From Nigrospora sphaerica (lineage: Eukaryota; Ascomycota; Sordariomycetes; Amphisphaeriales; Apiosporaceae), in contig JAGVVL010000015.1 in the NCBI GenBank assembly GCA_018287875.1, forward strand, positions 2,232,001 through 2,296,000: DNA of 64,000 bases. The letters run 5' to 3'. Under the pieces are notes generated by a model, which saw nothing but the letters and a program-made list of their open reading frames with translations, made no database searches and was not told where the DNA came from. Positions 56,828 through 64,000 of this stretch are shown here, piece by piece. Numbering within the stretch: position 1 is the stretch's first letter; every line of letters starts with the position of its first letter. The translations under genes were made by a program, and so were the position numbers.

Positions 56828-59508
56828 ATGTTGCACCAGTACGAGCGTGTCCCTCAGCGGTATGAGGTAGAGGAGACGGCGGGAAGCACCGGGGCGCAAG
56901 CGTCTCCATCGATATCGTTGCGTTCTCGCGACGACACGGCCGCCGAGACGTGCAGTTTCCGGTTCGAGGCCATCCGGCCCAATATCTTCCGCACCACTTT
57001 CTCTACGGCCAAGCACCCCATCCCTCTTTTCCCGAGTATCCAGCGCCCGGCGCCGGATCTTGGCAGCTCCGCACCGACGGTTAAGACGGACGTGGATGGC
57101 CGAACCTGCTCCATCGACGCCGGCAAGGTCAAGGCGACCGTCGAGTGGACCGATGCCCCCGTCGTCTCCCTCTACCTGGACGGGCAAGAAAAGCCGCTCC
57201 ACCGGGACCTGAGCTACCGTTCCTATGCGCTCGATGGCACCGGCATTGCCCATTACACCCTTTACAAGCAGGACAGCCTGCATGTCGGTCTCGGCGAAAA
57301 GGCGGCGCCCATGGATTTGAGCGGCCGCGGCTTCACCATCACGGCGTCCGACACGTTCGGATACGATGCGTACCGGACGGATCCGCTGTACAAGCACATT
57401 CCGCTGCTGATCAACGTCACGCCTACGGGATGCATCGGCATGTTTTCCACCTCGCACGCGCGGGGCAGCTGGTGCGTCGGCTCCGAACTCGACGGCATGT
57501 GGGGCCACTTCAAGGTCTACCGGCAGGCCCACGGCGGCCTGGAAGAGTACCTCATTGTCGGGAACACTGTGGCCGACGTGGTGCGCTCGTACGCCCAGCT
57601 GGCCGGGTTCCCCTTGCGCATGCCGCGGTACATGATGGGCTACGTGGGCGGCGGCATGAAGTACTCGATGGAGGACGAGCCGCGGGGTTGCGACTCAATA
57701 CTGAACTTCATCCAGAATGCCGAGAAGCACGGCATGCCGTGCTCGGCCTTCCAGATGAGCTCGGGCTACACCGTGGCCGAGACGGTGCCCAAGACAAGGA
57801 ACGTCTTCACCTGGAACCGCCACCGGTTCCCGGACCCGCGGGCTTTCACCAAGGAGTGCCACGAGCACGGCGTGCGACTGCTCGCCAATGTGAAGCCGTA
57901 CGTCCTGGCCAATCACCCCAACTACCCCGAGCTGGCCCGGACGGGCGCCTTCTTCAAGGACCCCCACACCCAGATGACGGCCATGGCCCGGCTCTGGAGC
58001 GCGGGCGGCGGCGAGAGCGGCGAGGGCAGCCACCTCGATTTCACCTCCAAGGCGGGCTACAACTGGTGGTACGAGGGCGTCAAGGCCCTCAAGGAGGTCG
58101 GCATCGACGTCATGTGGAACGACAATAATGAGTACAACATCCCCAACGACGACTGGCAGTGTGCGCTGGAGACCGTAGACGTGCCCGAGGGCGAGACGCG
58201 CAAGAGCATCGGGCTTTGGGGCCGGGCGCTCCACACCGAACTGATGGGCAAGAGCTCCCACGATGCCACCTTGGAGGTGCAGCCCAAGGAACGACCCTTC
58301 GTGCTCACGCGTAGCGCCACCGCCGGTACCATGCGGTACTGCGCGAGCTCGTGGAGCGGTGACAACGTGACCAGCTGGGAGGGCATGAAGGGCGCCAACG
58401 CGCTTGCGCTGAATGCTGGCTTCTCGCTAATCCAGGTGCGTGCGCGACCCGTTTCCGGTCCGCCGTCTCCGTCTATCCTCATCTGCTGACCGCGTACTTC
58501 CAGTGTTACGGCCACGATATCGGCGGCTTCGAGGGGCCCCAGCCCACGCCGGAGCACCTCGTCCGCTGGATCCAGCTCGGCGTCCACTCGCCGCGCTTCA
58601 CCATCAACTGCTACAAGACCAGTCCCGAGGACAACCTTGTTGGCGATGTCATCGAGCCCTGGCAGTACCCGTCAGTGGCGCCCATCATCCGCGCCACCAT
58701 CCGCCGGCGGTACGAGCTGGTGCCGTACACGTACGCGCAGTCGCTGCGGTCGCACCGGGACGCTACGCCGCCGCAGCGCTGGACGGGCTGGGGCTACGAG
58801 TCGGACCCGACAGTCTGGACGCCGGAGCTGCTCCGGGGCGACACGCAGTACTGGTTCGGCGACGCGCTGCTGATCGCCGGTGTCTATGAGCCGGGCGTCA
58901 ACACGGCGCGCGTCTACCTGCCCGGCGGGGCGGCGGACCCTGGCTTCCTAAACCTCAACGCGCCCTACGAACACCGCGCGGCGGGCGAGTGGCACGACAT
59001 CTCTTCGACGTGGCACACGTCCATCCCTGTGCTCGCCCGCATCGGTGCCGCCGTGCCGGTAGGGAAGTCCGTGCCAACTACGTGCGTGGCGACCGCCGAC
59101 CCGGAGTTCCCGAACCTTGCCAAGGACGACTGGCGCGGCCTCGAGATCTTCCCGCCGCCCGCGGTGCGCGACCCGAACCTGCCCGGCGCCGCGGCCGACA
59201 GCGCCAGTAGCTCCGGAGCTCCCACCGTCTTTACAAGCGAGTGGCTCGAGGACGACGGCATCAGCCCGGCCGAGCAGGCCGACCTGTGCACCTTCGCCGT
59301 CTCGTACGCGGCCCAGGCCGACACCATCGAGGTCGGCGTGACCATGGCGAAGCACGGCGCTTTCGAGCCCCTCTGGGTCCCACACGGCATCACCATCATC
59401 TTGCCCGTGGGCGAGGAGCGCCCTGTGGTGGGCACAAAGGGCACCGTCACGGACGCCGGCCGCGACGACAAGGGCCGGCGCCTCTGGAAGCTGGACCTGG
59501 CCGGCTAG
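56828..59508 (+). CDS. GH31 alpha-glycosidase (alpha-glucosidase/alpha-xylosidase type)
   Basis: 870 residues; exons 56828-58435 and 58504-59508, intron 68 nt, phase 0. Retaining glycosidase of family 31. The N-terminal beta-domain includes DSLHVGLGEKAAPMDLSGR. The catalytic barrel has GYVGGGMKYSM, VMWNDNNEYN with the nucleophile Asp432, and SSWSGDNVTSWEG with the probable acid/base Asp512. The splice then completes CYGHDIGGFEG and HSPRFTINCY, followed by YTYAQSLRSH. The C-terminal beta-domains follow. There is no signal peptide, so it is probably intracellular, unlike secreted amylolytic or maltase-type members. The WNDNNEY nucleophile region is of the WxDxxE form. It may act on imported oligosaccharides; the specificity is open. 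Confidence 0.93.
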
Positions 59509-59882
59509 GCGAGAGGGCCACAGGGTGGACTAGCCCTATTCAAGGATGCCTCCGGGAGGTGAAATGCAGATAGATGGCTAATAATAATTTGGACAAAACT
59601 CGCACCGCGTACCGCGCACAGTTTTAGAAGGCCATGCTATGAGGATGTCTCCTGATGAGGTACCCAATTCCATGCACGACCACATAGAGACAATCCAGAT
59701 ACTTTCCGTCGTGTCCACTGTGATAACTACATTGATGTAATATTAGATTTGAAATCCATGAAGGCCACGCCATGGATTTGAATGATATCAACATCTTTGC
59801 TGTAGCAATTACGGGTGGGTCTGGTTAGGGGTAGCTACTTATAACTATATAAAGCTCTATAAGAGAAAATTTTTCCATCAAA
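59509..59882. other. intergenic interval, AT-rich
   Basis: GH31 3' region and tRNA upstream region; AT-rich with TATAACTATATAA-like sequence at about 59,839-59,851, some 30-45 nt before the tRNA, which could aid Pol III initiation. Confidence 0.5.
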
Positions 59883-59953
59883 GCATTAGTGGTTTAGTGG
59901 TAAAATCCATCGTTGCCATCGATGGGCCCCGCGTTCGATTCGCGGCTAATGCA
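59883..59953 (+). tRNA. tRNA-Gly (anticodon GCC)
   Basis: 71 nt including the discriminator A. The acceptor stem GCATTAG pairs fully with CTAATGC. The anticodon stem CATCG/CGATG encloses the loop TTGCCAT, anticodon GCC. The T stem CCGCG/CGCGG encloses TTCGATT. D arm contains TGGTTTAGTGG, which is also the Pol III A box. No intron. A five-T terminator follows at 59980-59984. Confidence 0.95.
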
Positions 59954-59979
59954 TCACTACAGAATCTTCTTCATGATTC

Positions 59980-59984
59980 TTTTT
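59980..59984 (+). terminator. Pol III terminator of tRNA-Gly
   Basis: Run of five T, 27 nt past the tRNA end, the standard RNA polymerase III stop signal. Confidence 0.7.
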
Positions 59985-61035
59985 GGGTGTTTGATTGCTT
60001 TTCGATATATTTTTGAAAAATAATTTAACGGCTACCTCAGTTTCTAGCTGCTCAGTACTGGCAAGCTATGTTGCTCGTGCCATTGTGCACCTAGATCCAC
60101 ACTCCTGTGGTTTTACCGAAAATCACAGTGGACCCTCCGCCGCGGCGTCGCGATTTGCTACCGTCAGGCTCGGGTGTATGCCCCCGGACATGCATTCGGA
60201 CGCATGGAAGTAATTTTGAGATGTAAGTTGTTGAACAGTCGAGAGCTACCAACAGGTTGTGATTGGTGGATGTTGTCTGTAATGGTGGCGTCCGGTAGAG
60301 AAACGCTGGGCCTCCGTATCAAGGCAACTGGACCTGCTAGGCATGATTAGTTATCGTCCGAATATTGCAGCAGCTAAAGGTAGACCGTAATGACTCTTAA
60401 GGAGCCTTGCAAGGCGGTTGCTCCTAGTTGGTGTAGAAACGGATTTGAGCACATCTGCCCCAAGCTTTCTGGTTCTATCGTCAATAGATGGTTTTATCAG
60501 ATCGTCGACGCGCATCTTCTCCAGGCATTGCTTGTAAGGAGTGTGAGTTGGAAATCTTTCTATACCATTGTGCCTCCAATCACTGGTAAACAGAGGGTGT
60601 ATGGATGAGTTTCACTTCCCACGACACCACCATCGTCCATCATCGTGACGGAGTGTAGCGCTGCAGAACGAGCGATTATGTCCAATGCCCAGCAGCAGCG
60701 GGACGACACAAACCCATCCAGGCATCCTGGCCACTGTTGATAGTTCACGGGGCAGCCAGAAGCGCCATTCCCTTGCTTCTATTCTTTTGTACATGGATGG
60801 TTGTACAGCTTGCGACCGGCTTGGTACCAGCCGCAGGTGGAGAGTACAGGCAACAAAACCTGGGCACGTTGGCCCCTTGCTTTCCACCAGGCTTCCCCGT
60901 CGCCTCGCCGCTTGGAGCTGGGGGGGGGCTTGAAGACGCTGGCCCATTCCCGGCCGTAGCGCGGGCACGGGGATGGTGCTAGGCCGGGCAGCGGTTGTTT
61001 CTCATAGTTCGGTTCCTCATAACATCACCAGGCGC
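59985..61035. other. intergenic interval, no gene seen
   Basis: First part AT-rich, then mixed composition. Short frames on both strands lack motifs. A G-run at 60,921-60,928 is the only feature. Confidence 0.5.
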
Positions 61036-61542
61036 TCAAAAACCCAGATCCTTGAGAAACTTGGCAACGTCGTCCCTACGGTGGCCCTGGGTGGTGTTAG
61101 CAGGATGTCGGCTTCTGCGGCGGTTCTCCTCGGCATGCCGCCATTCTCGTACCTTGATTCTGAGGTGGCGCGTCACGTTGTTGACGGTGACAGCCCCTTC
61201 GGGAAGACCCAACGCCACGGTGACATCCTGCTTTAGCGCCGCCAGGTTTCCCTCGCCTTTCTTTAATAATGTCAGTTTCTTGGTGCCGGCTGATGTGGTG
61301 TGGTAGACGGCGAGGTTGTTCAGCTGGTTCCGGGCCACGAAGTAGGGCAAGGTGCGCGGCGGCTTCGCGCTCCCCTCGGGCGTCGTGGGGGTGGATTCCG
61401 CGGCCGGTGCGGGTGAGGCGCCGGTCTGGTTGGACGCCGTGGCCAGGCCGCGGAGGCCGAGCGGAACGGTACTGCGCTGAGCGGCGGGCGGGAGCAGGCT
61501 CGAGGTCGAAACCCGCAGAGGGCGCAGCGTTCGCGAGATCAT
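61036..61542 (-). CDS. IMG2: mitochondrial large-subunit ribosomal protein mL49 (Img2)
   Basis: 146 residues after splicing; exons 61542-61153 and 61086-61036, intron 66 nt with branch site TGCTAAC. Component of the mitoribosome large subunit. A basic, Ser/Thr-rich presequence (MISRTLRPLRVSTSSLL) and an Ala/Pro linker precede the conserved core LPYFVARNQLNNLAVYHTT, GTKKLTLLKKGEG and HLRIK-GHRRDDVAKFLKDLGF, the last joined across the splice. The intron is a multiple of three without a stop, so retention would give a 168-residue protein with an Arg-rich insert just before the conserved GHRR motif; the spliced form is the family-like one. Divergent from the eIF3e gene. Confidence 0.9.
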   Translation of the reverse strand: MISRTLRPLRVSTSSLLPPAAQRSTVPLGLRGLATASNQTGASPAPAAESTPTTPEGSAKPPRTLPYFVARNQLNNLAVYHTTSAGTKKLTLLKKGEGNLAALKQDVTVALGLPEGAVTVNNVTRHLRIKVREWRHAEENRRRSRHPANTTQGHRRDDVAKFLKDLGF

Positions 61543-62148
61543 GGTGTCAACAAGCCCGGGAGCGGGCGGGCGGGCGAACGGTCAAGGGAGTGCAGACAGA
61601 CCGTCGGCAACTGTGGTTTTCGTCGCTGTGGTCGGTGGCGTCGGCTTCGTCGTCGTGGTTCGTCGCCGTCGTCGCCGCCCGATTTCAGGTCTCTGAAGCT
61701 CAAAAAGTTTCCGACGGCCGGGCAGGGTGGTTCCGCGCATCCACGGGCACTGGGGCTAGTTCGTATGCAGCCAGCGATAAGTCCGATTGGAAACGAACGT
61801 CTTTCCAGGACCGAGTCCGGGACGGCGAATTGTCGGCCCATGAGCTGGAGTACCCGACAATGCACAGAAAACACTGCTTCCACTCAGCGGCTTCGCCGCG
61901 TAGTATGCGCGGATTAATTTGAAAGCCGACGTGTACCCCTTCAATAACACGGCCGCTACGCCTGGGCAGCCACGCAGCACAGACCCGCTAGGCCCCCACA
62001 ATTCGCTTTTCTGCACTTTGTGTGTGAGAATCCATCCTGGATTTTCGCAAATTCGGACCGCGCCCGTCGCTTGCCCCTCAATCAAACAGCCCCCGACTGG
62101 AAGCCATCACTACGTCCCGACGTCCCGCGATCGCCTCCACCACCCATC
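61543..62148. promoter_or_regulatory. shared divergent promoter region of mL49 and eIF3e
   Basis: 606 bp between two start codons facing away from each other, both for translation components (mitochondrial and cytosolic). No specific site assigned; includes a G/C-rich half next to mL49. Confidence 0.45.
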
Positions 62149-63509
62149 ATGGCCGAGTACGATCTTCTGCCCTCGCTCGTGGGCCACCTCGACCGTCACC
62201 TGGTCTTCCCGCTGCTCGACTTCGCCGAGGGCCAGGTGCCCGAGGACGATGACGCCAAGGCGCTCGAGATCACCAAGGCCAAGTACGAGCTGCTCAAGAC
62301 GACCAACATGATTGATTTCGTCGGCAAGCTTAAGGCCGACCTGGAGGGCCTGGATGAGCCCCCTGCCGAATTCAACGAGAAGCGCCAGAACGTCCTCAGC
62401 CGTCTGGAGCAGTTCGAGCAGGAGACGAGCAAGATCACCGATCTGCTGCAGCGCGAGGAGGTCGTGAACAACCTGCGCAGTGACAAGGTGGCCAACTTGG
62501 AGTTCCTCAAGAAGGAGCACGATGTATGTCACGCCCGCTGCCCGCGCGACCGACACGTGGGAGGGCCCCGGTATTGACAAGTTTGGGGGTATAGGTCAGC
62601 ATCGACAACGTCAACGCGCTCTACGAGTTTGGACAGTTCCAGTACAGCTGCGGCAACTACGCCGCCGCCTCGGAGCTGCTCTACCAGTTCCGCGTGCTGT
62701 CCACCGATAACGACCGCGTGGCCGCTGCCACGTGGGGCAAGCTGGCGTCGGAGATCCTCATCACCAACTGGGAGGGCGCCGTCGAGGAGCTGCAGAAGGT
62801 CAAGGAGATGATCGACAGCAAGCTCTTCAACAACCCGCTCGCGCAGCTCAAGAGCCGCGCGTGGCTGGTGCACTGGGCGCTGTTCCCCTTGTTCAACGAG
62901 GACTCGACGCGCGACCAGCTGCTGGACCTCTTCTTCAGCCCGCCCTTCATCAACACGATCCAGACGAGCTGCCCCTGGATCCTGCGGTACCTGACGGCGG
63001 CCGTCATCACGGGCCGTGGCCGCACGCGCAACTCGGGCCAGTACCAGAAGCAGCTCAAGGACATCATCCGCATCGTTAAGCAGGAGGCCTACGAGTACAC
63101 GGACCCCGTGACCGACTTCGTGCGGGCCCTCTACGTCGACTTCGACTTTGAGGAGGCGCAGCGCCACCTCACTGTGGCTGACGAGCTCCTGCGCTCCGAC
63201 TTCTTCCTGTTCTCGGCCGCCGACTCGTTCCTCGACGCCGCGCGGTACCTGATCTCGGAGAGCTACTGCAAGATCCACGCGCGCATCGACATTAAGGATC
63301 TGAGCGCGCGCCTGGGCCTCAACCAGGACGAGGGAGAAAAGTGGATTGTCAACCTGATTCGCGACACGCGGGTGGACGCCAAGATTGACTATAAGGAGGG
63401 CACTGTTGTCATGAACCACCCGCCGAGCAGCGTCTACCAGCAGGTCATCGAGCGGACGAAGGGCGGCTTCTTCCGCACCCAGGTGCTGAGCGCCGCTCTG
63501 GCCCGATAG
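62149..63509 (+). CDS. INT6: eukaryotic translation initiation factor 3 subunit E (eIF3e/Int6)
   Basis: 429 residues; exons 62149-62523 and 62595-63509, intron 71 nt, phase 0. Subunit of the eIF3 complex that loads mRNA on the 40S ribosome. Start [20 protein letters not shown] is the family N-terminus. The helical-repeat region gives [20 protein letters not shown] right after the splice. The PCI domain at residues about 220-395 includes [20 protein letters not shown] and the winged-helix part [20 protein letters not shown], ending [19 protein letters not shown]. Length matches fungal orthologues. Both exons are needed to give the continuous family sequence. Very secure. Confidence 0.97.
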
Positions 63510-63703
63510 GACGGGTCGACGGCCAAGGCGCATTAGGGGGTTTGTAATGAATGAAAGCAGTCCCGAGATGACGCGCGCTTTTCCACGGGACATTTTACCC
63601 AGTCGTAGGGACGACATGCATGCACGGCGTTTGGGGGGGCCGCCAAAGGCCAAAACGGGCGGTAGACTTGTATGGCTAGCATTGCTTTAAGGTATCACGA
63701 AGA

Positions 63704-63760
<57 letters not shown>

Positions 63761-64000
63761 AAGAAGACTACCATGCCACTACCAAGCACTTGCCTCCACA
63801 CTGGCCTGGTGTCGCCGGCAACCAACGACTCTAGTGCCTTTGCTGCCAGCTCATCAACGGCCGCAGAAGCCGGTGGGATCCCCACATGGGTGCTCCGGCA
63901 GTGCACGCTTATCCTCTTCCGCCTCGCCGCCACGTGCTCGGCGTTTTTTGTTCCTTGCTGCTTGTCGTGTTCGTGCTCGCCGGTGCGGCCGGCCGAGACG
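63510..64000. other. right-edge interval with AG microsatellite and possible cut gene
   Basis: After the eIF3e 3' region and the microsatellite, a plus-strand frame starts at 63773 (MPLPSTCLHTGLVSPATNDS) and stays open to the window end. The minus strand also has an open frame with protein-like text (VDELAAKALESLVAGDTRPV). Which, if either, is real cannot be decided here. Confidence 0.35.
63708..63755. repeat. (AG)24 microsatellite
   Basis: 48 nt of uninterrupted AG dinucleotides, followed by an imperfect GCGAGAAAGAAG tail, about 200 nt past the eIF3e stop. Confidence 0.97.

Noticed and set aside
59883..59953. Mitochondrial or bacterial tRNA
   Set aside because: The A/B box layout and T5 terminator fit a nuclear Pol III gene.

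Overview
This window is nuclear DNA of a filamentous ascomycete, most likely a Sordariomycete. Short GT..AG introns of about 50 to 150 nt sit in GC-rich coding sequence. The gene set is fungal throughout: a UVDE-type DNA repair enzyme close to Neurospora MUS-18, fungal mitochondrial factors, a pisatin-demethylase-like P450, a Dal5-type MFS carrier and small secreted proteins. There are no bacterial operons, CRISPR arrays or rRNA genes. Gene models were assembled by eye from reading frames, splice signals and family motifs. All exon edges given are canonical GT..AG junctions that keep frame.

Region by region. 1-9.0 kb: four minus-strand genes, UV-damage endonuclease (cut by the left edge), a membrane RING-H2 ligase, an Rkm4/SETD6-type lysine methyltransferase and an omega-class glutathione transferase. 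9.1-14.7 kb: gene-poor DNA with a 97-bp hairpin element and a 12-nt minisatellite. 14.7-28.7 kb: three secreted-protein genes (a collagen-like plus apple-like protein, a 205-residue small secreted protein, and a 1,435-residue protein made of about 60 copies of a 22-residue Ser/Thr repeat), with a P450 and a decayed proline-rich locus between them. 28.7-37.3 kb: a capsule-type glycosyltransferase, a decayed terpene cyclase and an amino-acid permease.

39.0-46.7 kb is a compact run of four nuclear genes for mitochondrial proteins: leucyl-tRNA synthetase, release-factor glutamine methyltransferase, Aim32 and the cytochrome c import factor Cyc2. 48.9-59.5 kb holds a coiled-coil protein, an MFS anion transporter and a GH31 glycosidase. 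A tRNA-Gly(GCC) gene lies at 59.9 kb. The right end has mitoribosomal protein mL49 and translation factor eIF3e, divergent from one 606-bp promoter region.

Together the right half is rich in translation and mitochondrial housekeeping genes. The 9-35 kb stretch is accessory: secreted repetitive proteins, relics of genes and long non-coding intervals. No clear new multi-gene system could be demonstrated. The most unusual items are the 66-bp-repeat mucin-like gene, the terpene cyclase relic, the hairpin element and the intronless GST followed by a sense-strand A-tract.
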